DNA of 64,000 bases from Pseudobacillus wudalianchiensis (GTDB lineage Bacteria; Bacillota; Bacilli; Bacillales; Domibacillaceae), in contig NZ_MAYT01000012.1 of assembly GCF_001685015.1 (NCBI RefSeq), positions 353,269 through 417,268 on the forward strand, written 5' to 3'. A program made the position numbers and the translations under genes. Below are positions 44,725-54,060 of this stretch, one piece after another (the first letter of the stretch is position 1; each line of letters begins with the position of its first letter). Under the pieces are notes generated by a model that was given only the letters and a program-made list of their open reading frames with translations, was not told the DNA's origin and searched no databases.

Positions 44725-45501
44725 ATGTCGACTGTTTTATATACGAAAGAAAATAACATTGCTTATGTAACGATTAACCGCGAAAAAGCGCTGAACTGCT
44801 TTAACTACGAGACACTAAAACATCTGCAGGAAGTAACAGATGAAATTTCGATTGATCCAGAAGTAAAAGTCGTTATTTTTACCGGTGCGGGCGAAAAAGC
44901 ATTTAGTGCTGGCGCGGATTTAAAGGAGCGCAAAACATTAACAGAAACGGAAGTACGCCGCAATGTAAAAGCGATTCGGGACGTCTTTAATAGCATCGCT
45001 GCCCTGCCGCAGCCGACCATTGCTGCGGTAAATGGTTATGCCCTTGGCGGCGGTTTTGAATTAATGATCGCTTGCGATTTTCCAATTGCAGTAGAAGGTG
45101 CCATGATGGGATTAACGGAAACGAGCTGGGCGATTATCCCGGGAGCTGGTGGCACACAGCGCCTGCCAAGACTTGTCGGCGAAATGAAAGCGAAAGAATT
45201 AATTTTTACCGCTAAGAAATTTACAGCCGAGGAAGGGCAGCAGCTTGGGGTTGTATTAAAAGTAGTGAAGAAGGAAGAGCTTATGACTGCTTGCGAACAG
45301 CTTGCTGCGGATATGATGAAAAACGGTCCCGTCGCGCTGAAACAAGCAAAATACGCGATTACCCAAGGAATGAACACGGACCTGCAGACGGGTCTTGCGA
45401 TTGAATCGAAAGCATACGAATTAACGATTCCAACAGAAGACCGCTTAGAAGCACTTCAAGCATTTAGTGAAAAAAGAAGTCCGAAATTCACAGGAAAATA
45501 A
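44725..45501 (+). CDS. Enoyl-CoA hydratase/isomerase, third crotonase of the paa region
   Basis: A 258-residue crotonase. ATG 44725 suits the AAGGGAG site better than the ATG at 44719. Both hydratase glutamates are present (GLTETSWAIIPGAGGTQRLPR and MKAKELIFTAKKF); FSAGADLKERK and the LTET...RLPR wording resemble the AUH/methylglutaconyl-CoA hydratase branch. It lies between the paaJ terminator and paaX, probably with its own promoter. It may provide a second hydratase activity, possibly the oxepin-CoA hydrolase step otherwise done by the PaaZ MaoC domain; this is a hypothesis. Confidence 0.8.
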   Translation: MSTVLYTKENNIAYVTINREKALNCFNYETLKHLQEVTDEISIDPEVKVVIFTGAGEKAFSAGADLKERKTLTETEVRRNVKAIRDVFNSIAALPQPTIAAVNGYALGGGFELMIACDFPIAVEGAMMGLTETSWAIIPGAGGTQRLPRLVGEMKAKELIFTAKKFTAEEGQQLGVVLKVVKKEELMTACEQLAADMMKNGPVALKQAKYAITQGMNTDLQTGLAIESKAYELTIPTEDRLEALQAFSEKRSPKFTGK

Positions 45502-45573
45502 GCTTTTTTCCTAATATCACGTTATAATAAGAGAAATAAAAGGAAAGTGATGCAAACGATCAAGGGAGAAAGA

Positions 45574-46479
45574 GTGGGAGAGATGGCGAACACACAATCA
45601 ATGATTTTCACCATTTACGGCGATTACATTCGCCATTATGGCAACAAAATTTGGATTGGCAGCTTAATTCGTGTATTGAAAGAATTTGGCCATAACGAGC
45701 AATCAGTTCGTGTAGCCGTTTCACGAATGGTGAAGCAGGGGTGGATTCAGTCGGAGAAGAAGGGAAATAAGAGTTACTATTTCCTGACACCGAGAGGCGA
45801 AGTGCGTATGGAAGAAGCGGCCCGCCGAATTTTTAAATTACAAGCGCACGATTGGGACGGCAAATGGCGGATGCTGATGTATACCATCCCGGAGGAAAAA
45901 AGGCAGATTCGTGATGAATTACGAAAAGAGCTGTTATGGAGCGGGTTTGGGAGCTTTTCCAATGGCTGTTGGATTTCACCGAATAACCTTGAAAAAGAAG
46001 TGAAGATGCTCGTAGAGAAATACGACATTAGTGAGTATGTCGATTTATTTGTCGCGGATTATAAAGGGCCGCAGGAAGACCGCGCGCTCGTTGAAAAAAG
46101 CTGGCCGCTTGATGAAATTGAAGGAAAGTATGAAGAGTTTATTTCGACATACAGCAAACGGTATATCATCCATCAAAGCGCGATGGCGAGCGGGCAAATG
46201 ACCGATGCGGAATGCTTTGTAGAACGGACAAACCTCGTTCATGAATACCGTAAATTTCTTTTTACCGATCCGGGACTGCCAAAAGAGCTGCTGCCGTCTA
46301 TGTGGAACGGCGATCACGCTGCTCTTTTGTTCGCGCAGTATTATAAATTGCTCGCAGAACCAGCCAGCCGCTTTTTCGAGGAAGTGTTCCGTGAAGACAA
46401 CGATATGCGCCGCAAGGATAAATCATATGATGCCGCGGATCATCCGTACATTGTAAATCAGAGCGCATACCAAAAATAA
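45574..46479 (+). CDS. paaX: PaaX-family transcriptional repressor
   Basis: About 301 residues. An N-terminal winged helix (SMIFTIYGDYIRHYGNKIWIGSLIRVLKEFG ... SVRVAVSRMVKQGWI) is followed by the PaaX central and C-terminal domains (DWDGKWRMLMYTIPEEKRQIRDELRKELLWSGFGSFSNGCWISP). GTG 45574 is chosen because AAGGGAG is five bases ahead; ATGs at 45550 and 45583 are alternatives. PaaX represses paa promoters and is released by phenylacetyl-CoA. It is the only candidate pathway-specific regulator of the paa genes in the window. Confidence 0.92.
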   Translation: MGEMANTQSMIFTIYGDYIRHYGNKIWIGSLIRVLKEFGHNEQSVRVAVSRMVKQGWIQSEKKGNKSYYFLTPRGEVRMEEAARRIFKLQAHDWDGKWRMLMYTIPEEKRQIRDELRKELLWSGFGSFSNGCWISPNNLEKEVKMLVEKYDISEYVDLFVADYKGPQEDRALVEKSWPLDEIEGKYEEFISTYSKRYIIHQSAMASGQMTDAECFVERTNLVHEYRKFLFTDPGLPKELLPSMWNGDHAALLFAQYYKLLAEPASRFFEEVFREDNDMRRKDKSYDAADHPYIVNQSAYQK

Positions 46480-46481
46480 AA

Positions 46482-46517
46482 AGAGAAAGGCGCTCAAAAT
46501 AGCGCCTTTCTCTTTTT
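46482..46517. terminator. Bidirectional terminator between paaX and paaY
   Basis: AGAGAAAGGCGCT / AGCGCCTTTCTCT perfect stem, loop CAAAAT, T-rich on both outer sides. Confidence 0.9.
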
Positions 46518-46613
46518 TACGAGCAAAATGATGGGGAATGAGCGGAATGGGTGGATTTGTGATCGTGATCATGTCGAATATTCACTCAAACCACGAAAAC
46601 ATGAGTGATGGAC

Positions 46614-47132
46614 TTAGTCCTTCTTAAAGATTTCGCTGAATTCATAGCCTTTTTGGACATATGTATCGATCGAAAGCTGGATAAGCTCGAAGTCTTTGTC
46701 GTTTAATTCACGTACGACTTTTCCCGGCGAACCTACGACGAGCGAGCGCGGTGGGATTTTCTTGCCGCTTGGAATTAACGTGTTCGCTCCAATAATGCAT
46801 TCTTCGCCAATTTCAGCATGATCGAGAATAGTAGAGCCCATGCCGACAATAGAGCGCTTCCCTATTTTGCAGCCATGTAAAATAACGTTGTGGCCGACTG
46901 TTACTTCATCTTCTACGACTACTGGTGCCTCTTCATATAAGTGAATCGTTGAATTATCTTGAATGCTGCAGCGTTTGCCGATTGTAATCGATCCTTCATC
47001 TCCGCGGAGCACCGCATTAAACCAAATGGTCGATTCCGCACCGATGTGAACATCGCCGATGAGATAGGCTCCTGGAGCAACGAATACTGTTTCATCTAAT
47101 TCAGGTTTTTTTCCGTTATACGCAACAATCAT
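46614..47132 (-). CDS. Gamma-carbonic anhydrase-like hexapeptide protein (PaaY/YtoA type)
   Basis: A 172-residue left-handed beta-helix protein with hexapeptide repeats (IGDVHIGAESTIWFNAVLRGD ... IGKRCSIQDNSTIHLYEE ... VTVGHNVILHGCKIGKRSIVGMGSTILD). The three zinc-type histidines (IHLY, GHNVILHG) are conserved. In proteobacterial paa clusters PaaY hydrolyses dead-end CoA adducts; in Bacillus the general homologue is YtoA. Its place next to paaX supports a PaaY role. TTGGAGGG precedes the ATG. Confidence 0.85.
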   Translation of the reverse strand: MIVAYNGKKPELDETVFVAPGAYLIGDVHIGAESTIWFNAVLRGDEGSITIGKRCSIQDNSTIHLYEEAPVVVEDEVTVGHNVILHGCKIGKRSIVGMGSTILDHAEIGEECIIGANTLIPSGKKIPPRSLVVGSPGKVVRELNDKDFELIQLSIDTYVQKGYEFSEIFKKD

Positions 47133-47213
47133 GGAATCCCTCCAAATATAAATTTACGCAATTGTTTTTCTTTTTTATTTATTATAACATTTCTTTTAAG
47201 AGGAGGAGAAAAA

Positions 47214-48188
47214 ATGAAAGATGTTTGTGAATTACTCCAGATTGACTACCCGATTATTCAAGGGGGAATGGGCAATATCAGCAATGCCCAGCTGACAGCA
47301 GCCGTCTCGGAAGCAGGCGGCCTCGGCACGATTGGCTGCGGTACGATGACGCCGGATGAAGTAGAAAAAATTATTCTAGAAACACAACAGCGCACGAAGA
47401 AAAACTTTGCGGTCAATATCGCGCTCAGCGTATCGCCATATACGAAAGAGTTGATTGAGCTCGTGATTCAACATAAAATTCCTGTTGTTTCATTGTCAGC
47501 TGGGAATCCAGCCCCGTTTATTCCAGTGCTTCATGAGCACGGAATAAAAGTCATTACGCTTGTCGCTTCGGTAAAACATGCGCAAAAAGCGGAAGCTGCC
47601 GGAGCGGATGTTCTTGTGGCGGAAGGCTTTGAGGCCGCTGGCATTAACTCCAGCCTTGAACTGACGACCTTTACGCTTATCCCGCAAATTGTTAAGCATG
47701 TGAAGGTGCCGGTACTGGCCGCTGGAGGAATTGGGGATGGCAAAGGATTAGCGGCTGCTCTCATGCTTGGAGCGAGCGGGGTACAAATGGGAACCCGGCT
47801 AATTGCGACGAAGGAAGCTCCGTTTCATGAAGTGTACAAGCATAATTTAGTAGGTGCAGGCGACACTGAAACGATGATTTTTGGCCGGAGTGTTGGCCGG
47901 GTAAGAAGAATTCTAAAAACGCCTTATGCTAAACAACTGAACGAACGGGAACAAGCAGGAATGACATTGGAACAATATGCGGAATGGACATCAGAAGAAA
48001 AGCATATTAAAGGAGCTGTGGAAGGCGATATGGAAAATGGCTTTATTAACAGCGGTCAAATTGCCGGCTTGATTGAGGATGTGCCGACTGTCAAAGAACT
48101 GCTAGAAAGAATGATCGAAGAAGCCGATGAACAGTTGAATCGCTCAGCCCAAGAATTAAAAGAGATTAGGCTAAGAGCGGAAAAATAA
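47214..48188 (+). CDS. Nitronate monooxygenase / FabK-like flavoprotein
   Basis: A 324-residue FMN-binding TIM barrel of the 2-nitropropane dioxygenase/enoyl-ACP reductase II group: IQGGMGNISNAQLTAAVSEAGGLGTIG, NIALSVSPYTKELIELVI, AAGGIGDGKGLAAALMLGASGVQMGTRLIATKEA. The shape and C-terminus (VKELLERMIEEADEQLNR) are closer to FabK-like proteins than to true nitronate oxidases. It may reduce or oxidise an unsaturated CoA intermediate or detoxify nitronates; unknown. AAGAGGAGG ribosome site; divergent from paaY. Confidence 0.75.
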   Translation: MKDVCELLQIDYPIIQGGMGNISNAQLTAAVSEAGGLGTIGCGTMTPDEVEKIILETQQRTKKNFAVNIALSVSPYTKELIELVIQHKIPVVSLSAGNPAPFIPVLHEHGIKVITLVASVKHAQKAEAAGADVLVAEGFEAAGINSSLELTTFTLIPQIVKHVKVPVLAAGGIGDGKGLAAALMLGASGVQMGTRLIATKEAPFHEVYKHNLVGAGDTETMIFGRSVGRVRRILKTPYAKQLNEREQAGMTLEQYAEWTSEEKHIKGAVEGDMENGFINSGQIAGLIEDVPTVKELLERMIEEADEQLNRSAQELKEIRLRAEK

Positions 48189-48285
48189 ACAGTCCACACT
48201 ATTGCCGACAAGGAAGCATTCGTGGTAATATGTTCAGGTGAATCGTTATGAGAAGTGAAATCATTTTATCGAAAAAGCTTTTCAA

Positions 48286-48316
48286 GGGAGAGGGGATCAA
48301 CCACTCTCTTTTTTTA
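48286..48316 (+). terminator. Intrinsic terminator after the NMO-like gene
   Basis: GAGAGGG / CC-CTCTC stem with a small bulge, followed by TTTTTTT. Confidence 0.65.
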
Positions 48317-48367
48317 TCGGAAAAATGACTGTAATTTTGCAAGAGAAAGATTTTTCTAAAAACATTG

Positions 48368-48396
48368 TTGACTGGAATATTACCGATTGGTAAAAT
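48368..48396 (+). promoter_or_regulatory. SigA promoter of the transporter-lrp unit
   Basis: TTGACT, 17 bases, TAAAAT, about 90 bases ahead of the NSS transporter. Confidence 0.75.
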
Positions 48397-48445
48397 GGCG
48401 TATGAATAACGTTATACATAAATTGGGTAATGCAAAAGAAAAGAA

Positions 48446-48459
48446 TGTAAGCGTTTTCT
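48446..48459 (+). promoter_or_regulatory. cre-like CcpA site downstream of the transporter promoter
   Basis: TGTAAGCGTTTTCT matches the cre consensus except for the last base. Its position about 45 bases after the promoter would allow roadblock repression by glucose. Confidence 0.6.
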
Positions 48460-48487
48460 GATTTTAAAAACTTTATGGGGTGAAAAA

Positions 48488-49831
48488 ATGGAACAGAAAG
48501 AACAGTGGTCATCGAAGCTGGGATTCATTCTAGCAGCAGCTGGTTCGGCTATCGGACTAGGGGCTATTTGGAAATTCCCTTACGTAGCTGGCACGAGCGG
48601 AGGAGGAATTTTTCTTTTAATTTTTATCCTCTTTACACTGCTTGTCGGTTTGCCGCTTCTGATCGGGGAATTTATCATCGGAAGAAGCACTCAGAAGGAT
48701 GCAATTGAATCTTATAAGGAGTTGGCACCGAACTCATCCTGGCATTTTATTGGACGTCTCGGTATTTTTACATGTTTTGTCCTATTGTCGTTTTATAGTG
48801 TAGTAGGCGGATGGATATTAATCTATATTTTTAAAGGCTTTACCGGAGACTTAAGCGGATTGTCAGAAGCTCAATATGGTGCTTTGTTCGGCGAAACGAT
48901 TTCCAATCCGCTGTTAGCCGTATTAGCTCAGCTTCTCTTTATGGTGATTACGATTTATGTTGTATCCAAAGGAGTAACAGCCGGAATTGAAAAGGCAAGT
49001 CAATTTATGATGCCGGCTTTGTTTATTTTATTTTTGTTAATCATTTTGCGTTCTGTGACGCTTGATGGAGCAATGGAAGGGATTGAATTTTTCTTAAAGC
49101 CGGATATAGGAAAAATCACGTCAGAAACGATCCTGTTTGCGATGGGGCAGTCTTTCTTCGCACTGAGCGTCGGGGTGTCCGTTATGGTGACATACAGCTC
49201 TTACTTATCTAAAAAGGAAAGCATTCCCCAATCCGCTATTTCGATCGTCGTGCTGAATTTGCTTGTCGCGATTTTAGCAGGACTCGCTATTTTTCCGGCC
49301 GTTTTCTCATTCGGTTTAAAACCAGATGCCGGTCCAGTTTTATTGTTCAACGTATTGCCAACTGTGTTCAACCAAATTCCATTTGGCGTTTTGTTCTTAA
49401 TCGCCTTTTTAGTGTTATTCTTATTCGCGACTTTAACATCGGCTTTTTCGATGCTGGAAATCATTGTTGCCGTTCTGGCTAAAGGAAATGACAGCAAGCG
49501 GATGAAATTCTCATGGATCATCGGTTTGCTTATTTTCATCGTAGGTGTTCCTTCTGCTTTATCATTTGGGGTGTGGAGCGATATACTAATCTTTAATAAA
49601 TCAATTTTCGATGCATCTGATTTTCTCGTCAGTAACTTGTTAATGCCGCTGGGTGCCTTGTTAATTGCTATTTTCGTTCCGTTGAAAATACCAAAGCAAA
49701 GATTGCTGGAGGAGCTTTCTTCTGGATCCTCTATCGGGAAAAAGATTTTTGCTGCTTGGTTCCTGTTAATTAAATATTTAGCGCCCGTGGCAATTATTAT
49801 TGTGTACTTAGACGTACTTGGCATTATTTAA
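48488..49831 (+). CDS. NSS-family Na+:amino acid symporter (MhsT/LeuT-like)
   Basis: A 447-residue transporter with eleven to twelve membrane segments. The opening [42 protein letters not shown] holds the unwound helix 1 Na+/substrate site; [13 protein letters not shown] (helix 3) and [18 protein letters not shown] (helix 6) are typical. MhsT of Bacillus halodurans, of the same size, carries hydrophobic and aromatic amino acids. The gene precedes an Lrp regulator and the phenylalanine dehydrogenase operon, so phenylalanine (and perhaps branched-chain amino acids) is the likely cargo. Confidence 0.9.
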   Translation: MEQKEQWSSKLGFILAAAGSAIGLGAIWKFPYVAGTSGGGIFLLIFILFTLLVGLPLLIGEFIIGRSTQKDAIESYKELAPNSSWHFIGRLGIFTCFVLLSFYSVVGGWILIYIFKGFTGDLSGLSEAQYGALFGETISNPLLAVLAQLLFMVITIYVVSKGVTAGIEKASQFMMPALFILFLLIILRSVTLDGAMEGIEFFLKPDIGKITSETILFAMGQSFFALSVGVSVMVTYSSYLSKKESIPQSAISIVVLNLLVAILAGLAIFPAVFSFGLKPDAGPVLLFNVLPTVFNQIPFGVLFLIAFLVLFLFATLTSAFSMLEIIVAVLAKGNDSKRMKFSWIIGLLIFIVGVPSALSFGVWSDILIFNKSIFDASDFLVSNLLMPLGALLIAIFVPLKIPKQRLLEELSSGSSIGKKIFAAWFLLIKYLAPVAIIIVYLDVLGII

Positions 49832-49872
49832 GAGCTAGACTTAACGTGACAAAAGGGTGTGAAGGTGAGCAT

Positions 49873-50328
49873 ATGGATGAAATAGATATTCAGTTACTAA
49901 AGACTCTCCAGGAAGACGGCAGGATTACATTAAGTGATTTATCGAAGAAGCTCTCTCTCAGCCGGCCAAGTGTAGCGGAACGGTTCACTAGATTAATGGA
50001 AAAGGGCGTTATTGATAAAATAAGCGCAAGAGTATCTCCTAATGCTGTCGGCCGCAACATTCTTTTATTCATCCAAGTGAGCGAGGTCAGCGTTCCTTAT
50101 GACGTATTTGAGGATATGACGTGTAACCATCCGGACATTATTGAATGTCATCGCTTGACTGGAACCGTGAATTATTTACTAAAAGCCGCCGTTAATGACA
50201 TGGAGCATTTAAATAAACTGATTGATTACTTAATTCAGTTTGGGATTATTCATACGTCCATTGTGCTCAAGTCACCTGTTCCTGAAAAAATTATTTTGCC
50301 GTCTGATGAAGAGCAGGAATGGCCTTAA
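49873..50328 (+). CDS. Lrp/AsnC family transcriptional regulator
   Basis: A 151-residue regulator: N-terminal helix-turn-helix (IDIQLLKTLQEDGRITLSDLSKKLSLSRPSVAERFTRLMEKGVI) and C-terminal RAM/AsnC ligand domain (DIIECHRLTGTVNYLLKAAVNDMEHL). ATG 49873 with GAAGGTGAG upstream. It lies 42 bases after the transporter and before the phenylalanine dehydrogenase operon, so it probably responds to phenylalanine or a related amino acid and controls uptake and oxidation. A terminator follows. Confidence 0.9.
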   Translation: MDEIDIQLLKTLQEDGRITLSDLSKKLSLSRPSVAERFTRLMEKGVIDKISARVSPNAVGRNILLFIQVSEVSVPYDVFEDMTCNHPDIIECHRLTGTVNYLLKAAVNDMEHLNKLIDYLIQFGIIHTSIVLKSPVPEKIILPSDEEQEWP

Positions 50329-50360
50329 ATTGGGCATGCTATATCTAAAACAACTGCTGA

Positions 50361-50395
50361 AACCCCTTTAACTTAGATTAAAGGGGTTCTTTTTT
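50361..50395 (+). terminator. Intrinsic terminator after lrp
   Basis: AACCCCTTTAA / TTAAAGGGGTT stem, then CTTTTTT. Confidence 0.88.
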
Positions 50396-50662
50396 ATGGA
50401 AATGAAAGCGTTTTACAAAGTGAAGAGGGATAAAAGAAAATACATACAAAAAGTAAACAAAAGCCTGAAAATTCAATCGTATTGATATGTATATATTGGA
50501 ATTAACCTTTTATAATTAAAGTAACAAAGTGCCTTTAGAACCTATTTCTTGGCCTCTTTATGAAAGGGCTTACAAATATAGAGAATGACAAAGGGGCCAG
50601 CGCTCTTTTGATCGTGTCAAGTGAAAGCGCTTAACTATTCATAACGAAAGCAGGGATTGAAT
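50396..50662 (+). promoter_or_regulatory. Promoter region of the phenylalanine dehydrogenase operon
   Basis: No gene is seen. A TATAAT at 50511-50516 has no good -35. Two cre-like cores occur, TGAAAGCGTTTTAC (50406) and TGAAAGCGCTTAAC (50622-50635), each deviating only in the last two bases; the second lies 28 bases from the start codon. Confidence 0.5.
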
Positions 50663-51805
50663 ATGAGTCTAGTAAAAAAAACCTCTATCACAGAAGATTT
50701 TACTCTTTTTGAAAAAATGTCTGAGCATGAACAGGTTGTTTTCTGTAACGACCCGGCAACAGGACTAAAGGCGATCATCGCGATTCATGACACTACACTC
50801 GGTCCTGCGCTGGGCGGCTGCCGGATGCAGCCTTACAACAGCGTCGAGGAAGCGCTCGAGGATGCTCTTCGTCTTTCCAAAGGAATGAGCTATAAGTGTG
50901 CAGCGTCCGATGTAGACTTTGGCGGCGGAAAGGCAGTCATTATCGGTGACCCGCAAAAAGATAAATCTCCTGAATTATTCCGAGCTTTTGGCCAATTTGT
51001 TGATTCTCTTGGCGGCCGCTTCTACACAGGTACAGATATGGGAACGAACATGGAGGATTTCATTCATGCGATGAAAGAAACGAACTGCATCGTTGGTGTG
51101 CCGGAAGCATACGGCGGTGGCGGCGATTCTTCCATCCCAACAGCCATGGGTGTTCTATACGGCATTAAAGCAACGAACAAAATGCTATTTGGCAAAGACG
51201 ATTTAGGCGGAGTCACCTATGCGATTCAAGGACTCGGCAAAGTAGGCTACAAAGTGGCAGAAGGCTTGCTGGAAGAAGGAGCTCATCTGTTCGTGACAGA
51301 CATTAACGAGCAGAGCTTACAAATGATTCAAGAAAAAGCGAAGGAGACACCGGGTTCCGTAACGGTAGTAGCCAGCGATGAAATTTACTCCCGGGAAGCG
51401 GATGTTTTCGTTCCATGTGCCTTTGGCGGAGTAGTCAATGACGAGACGATGAAGCAGTTCAAGGTAAAAGCGATCGCAGGTTCAGCTAACAACCAGCTGC
51501 TGACAGAAGAGCATGGAAGACAGTTAGCGGATAAAGGCATTCTTTACGCTCCAGATTACATCATCAACTCCGGCGGCCTCATTCAAGTAGCCGATGAATT
51601 GTACGGAGTGAACAAAGAGCGTGTACTTGCTAAAACAAAGCACATTTACGATGCCATTTTAGAAGTATACCAGCAAGCTGAGCTTGATCGGGTAACGACA
51701 ATGGAAGCAGCGAACAGAATGTGTGAGCAAAGAATGGCTGCTAGAGGCAGAAGAAACAGCTTTTACACTTCTTCCGTTAAGCCAAAGTGGGATATTCGCA
51801 ACTAA
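50663..51805 (+). CDS. pdh: Phenylalanine dehydrogenase
   Basis: A 380-residue amino acid dehydrogenase of the Glu/Leu/Phe/Val family. The dinucleotide motif is [15 protein letters not shown]; catalytic lysines are in [19 protein letters not shown]; the PheDH-type stretch [22 protein letters not shown] differs from leucine dehydrogenases. From memory it matches the Bacillus badius phenylalanine dehydrogenase almost throughout, including length and the C-terminal [11 protein letters not shown]. It deaminates phenylalanine to phenylpyruvate with NAD+. ATG 50663 (AGGG upstream). It heads an operon with a 2-oxoacid dehydrogenase complex. Confidence 0.93.
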   Translation: MSLVKKTSITEDFTLFEKMSEHEQVVFCNDPATGLKAIIAIHDTTLGPALGGCRMQPYNSVEEALEDALRLSKGMSYKCAASDVDFGGGKAVIIGDPQKDKSPELFRAFGQFVDSLGGRFYTGTDMGTNMEDFIHAMKETNCIVGVPEAYGGGGDSSIPTAMGVLYGIKATNKMLFGKDDLGGVTYAIQGLGKVGYKVAEGLLEEGAHLFVTDINEQSLQMIQEKAKETPGSVTVVASDEIYSREADVFVPCAFGGVVNDETMKQFKVKAIAGSANNQLLTEEHGRQLADKGILYAPDYIINSGGLIQVADELYGVNKERVLAKTKHIYDAILEVYQQAELDRVTTMEAANRMCEQRMAARGRRNSFYTSSVKPKWDIRN

Positions 51806-51825
51806 TATCGTTCGGGGAGGATACT

Positions 51826-52881
51826 ATGAAGACTCAATATCCAATCAAAAGAATTATCGATGATGAAGGGAATTTAGTGGACGCTTCTTATGAAGAACAG
51901 CTAGATGAAGAGCTTGTCAAAACCCTTTATTACCATATGCATAGAATCAGAACGTTTGATAGAAAAGCAATCAGCTTGCAGCGTCAGGGCCGTCTCGGTA
52001 CGTATGCCCCATTCGAAGGACAGGAAGCTGCTCAAGTCGGCAGTGCACTGGCACTCGGGGCAGACGACTGGATGTTTCCAACTTACCGTGATCACGGAGC
52101 AAAGCTGACGTTCGGCGCTGATATGACTAAGACCTATCTTTACTGGAACGGCCGGGTTGAAGGCTGTGTGCCTCCGGAAGGAAAAAAGATTTTCCCGCCC
52201 GCTGTACCGATCGCAACCCAGCTGCCGCATGCAGCAGGAGCCGCTTGGGCTGAAAGGCGTAAAGGAACGAAAAACGCGGCGATCGCTTACTTCGGTGACG
52301 GGGCTACGTCAGAAGGGGACTTTCACGAGGGGTTAAACTTTGCCAGCGTGTTTAAAGTGCCGGCGGTCTTTTTTAACCAGAATAACCGCTACGCCATTTC
52401 GGTCCCGATTGAAAAGCAGATGAACTCGGAAACGATTGCCCAAAAAGCCGTCGCCTATGGCATTCCAGGTGTACGCATTGATGGCAACGATTGCTTCTCG
52501 GTGTATTTTGAAGTGAAAAAAGCATTGGATTATGCACGCAGCGGCAATGGCCCAACACTTATTGAAGCGGTCACATGGCGTACAGGTGCCCATACTACAG
52601 CTGATGATCCGACGAAATATCGTCCAGAAGACCAAGGAAAAGACATCGTGGAACCACTTTTGCGCATGGAGCGTTTCATGAAGAACCATGGTTACTGGGA
52701 TGAAACGTGGATGGCAGGCATTGATGAAAAGATTAAGGCAGAAGTAGAGTCTGCTGTCGAGGCAATGGAGAGCTATCCGAAAGCAAATGTTGAAGATTTA
52801 TTCGACCACGTATATGCAGAAATGCCGGCTCAGCTTGCTGACCAGAAGGAATCCTATCTCGCGCATTTGAGGAGGGGGTAA
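51826..52881 (+). CDS. 2-oxoacid dehydrogenase E1 alpha subunit (probable phenylpyruvate/branched-chain)
   Basis: A 351-residue thiamine-diphosphate enzyme subunit. The TPP-binding motif GDGATSEGDFHEGLNFASVFKVPAVFFNQNN is complete, and the phosphorylation-loop-like SRXRT region reads AVTWRTGAHTTADDPTKYR, as in BkdA/PdhA. GGGGAGG precedes ATG 51826, 20 bases after the phenylalanine dehydrogenase stop. With E1beta it decarboxylates a 2-oxoacid; given the first gene, phenylpyruvate to phenylacetyl-CoA is likely, with branched-chain 2-oxoacids as alternative substrates. Confidence 0.88.
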   Translation: MKTQYPIKRIIDDEGNLVDASYEEQLDEELVKTLYYHMHRIRTFDRKAISLQRQGRLGTYAPFEGQEAAQVGSALALGADDWMFPTYRDHGAKLTFGADMTKTYLYWNGRVEGCVPPEGKKIFPPAVPIATQLPHAAGAAWAERRKGTKNAAIAYFGDGATSEGDFHEGLNFASVFKVPAVFFNQNNRYAISVPIEKQMNSETIAQKAVAYGIPGVRIDGNDCFSVYFEVKKALDYARSGNGPTLIEAVTWRTGAHTTADDPTKYRPEDQGKDIVEPLLRMERFMKNHGYWDETWMAGIDEKIKAEVESAVEAMESYPKANVEDLFDHVYAEMPAQLADQKESYLAHLRRG

Positions 52882-52882
52882 A

Positions 52883-53908
52883 ATGGCAATGGAAATGGAA
52901 GTAAGAGACGTATCGCAAAAAAAGGAAACGACTCAATTTCTCACGATTGTGCAGGCCGTAAATGATGGCATGAAGACTTTGTTGGAAACAGACGACAGCG
53001 TCATGATCCTTGGGGAAGATATCGGGAAAAATGGCGGAGTGTTCCGGGCTACAGAAGGGCTTCAGGAAAAATTCGGTGCCGACCGCGTGGTGGATACGCC
53101 GCTTGCAGAAGCCGGCATTATCGGAACATCGATCGGTCTTGCCGTGAATGGGTTTAAACCGATTGCGGAAATTCAATTTCTTGGCTTTATTTATCCAGCC
53201 TACGAGCAAATCATGACACACGTTTCTCGTATCCGGATGAGAACGATGGGGCATTTTACCGTACCGATGGTCATCCGTGCACCATATGGAGCCGGTATTC
53301 GTTCACCGGAGATTCATTCCGACAGTACGGAAACACTTTTCACGCATATGCCGGGAATTAAGGTCGTATGCCCATCCACTCCGTACGATGCAAAAGGCTT
53401 GCTGATCGCCGCGATGGAAGATCCGGATCCTGTGATTATGCTAGAACCGATGAAGAGCTACCGCGCTAAGCGGGAAGAAGTGCCGACTGGAAAATACACA
53501 GTGGAAATCGGCAAAGGGAAAAAAGTAAAAGAAGGAACAGATGTCACGCTGATCGCCTGGGGTGCGATGATGACAGTTGTCGAAAAGGCAGCCGAACAAG
53601 CAGAGAAAAAAGGCATCAGCTGTGAAATCATTGACTTGCGCACGCTGTATCCGATTGATCGCGACATTATTGCAGAATCTGTTCAAAAAACAGGCAGAGC
53701 CGTCATCGTCCATGAAGCCCAATTAACGGGCGGGCTTGGCAATGATATTGTCTCCATCATCAACGACACCTCTTTCTTACACTTACGGGCACCAATCGAA
53801 CGCGTTACAGGCTTCGACGTCCCCGTTCCATTCTTCGCTCTTGAAGAAGACTTTCTTCCAACACCAGCACGTGTATTGGAAGGCATTGAAAAAGTTGTTC
53901 ATTTCTAA
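52883..53908 (+). CDS. 2-oxoacid dehydrogenase E1 beta subunit
   Basis: A 341-residue transketolase-type beta subunit: ILGEDIGKNGGVFRATEGLQEKFGADRVVDTPLAEAGIIGTSIGLA, EIQFLGFIYPAYEQIMTHVSRIRMRTMG and the C-terminal VTGFDVPVPFFALEEDFLPT are characteristic. It begins one base after the E1alpha stop with GAGGAGGGGG inside the end of that gene. Partner of E1alpha. Confidence 0.92.
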   Translation: MAMEMEVRDVSQKKETTQFLTIVQAVNDGMKTLLETDDSVMILGEDIGKNGGVFRATEGLQEKFGADRVVDTPLAEAGIIGTSIGLAVNGFKPIAEIQFLGFIYPAYEQIMTHVSRIRMRTMGHFTVPMVIRAPYGAGIRSPEIHSDSTETLFTHMPGIKVVCPSTPYDAKGLLIAAMEDPDPVIMLEPMKSYRAKREEVPTGKYTVEIGKGKKVKEGTDVTLIAWGAMMTVVEKAAEQAEKKGISCEIIDLRTLYPIDRDIIAESVQKTGRAVIVHEAQLTGGLGNDIVSIINDTSFLHLRAPIERVTGFDVPVPFFALEEDFLPTPARVLEGIEKVVHF

Positions 53909-53919
53909 TGTTCCGGCTT

Positions 53920-54041
53920 AAGGCGCCACTAAGCGGGCGCCTTACGCTTTTATCTTAGAAGATTACATTTTTAAACTTATTTAGTTCCAAGTGCTAACGG
54001 CCTGAGGTTATAAGCCGTTAAGCGAGCGCCTTACACTTTCA
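53920..54041 (+). repeat. Repeat-hairpin spacer between E1 beta and E2
   Basis: The 152-base gap holds AAGGCGCC / GGCGCCTT (53920-53943), TAACGGC / GCCGTTA (53995-54020), and a 23-base segment at 53930-53952 repeated at 54019-54041 with three differences. No terminator-type T-run longer than four is present. It may set the E1:E2 expression ratio or be a duplicated fragment. Confidence 0.5.
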
Positions 54042-54060
54042 AATAAAGGAGGAGAACGCA

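Noticed and set aside
49201-49824. Long minus-strand frame opposite the NSS transporter
   Set aside because: Antisense of a hydrophobic gene, no start signal, no recognisable domain.
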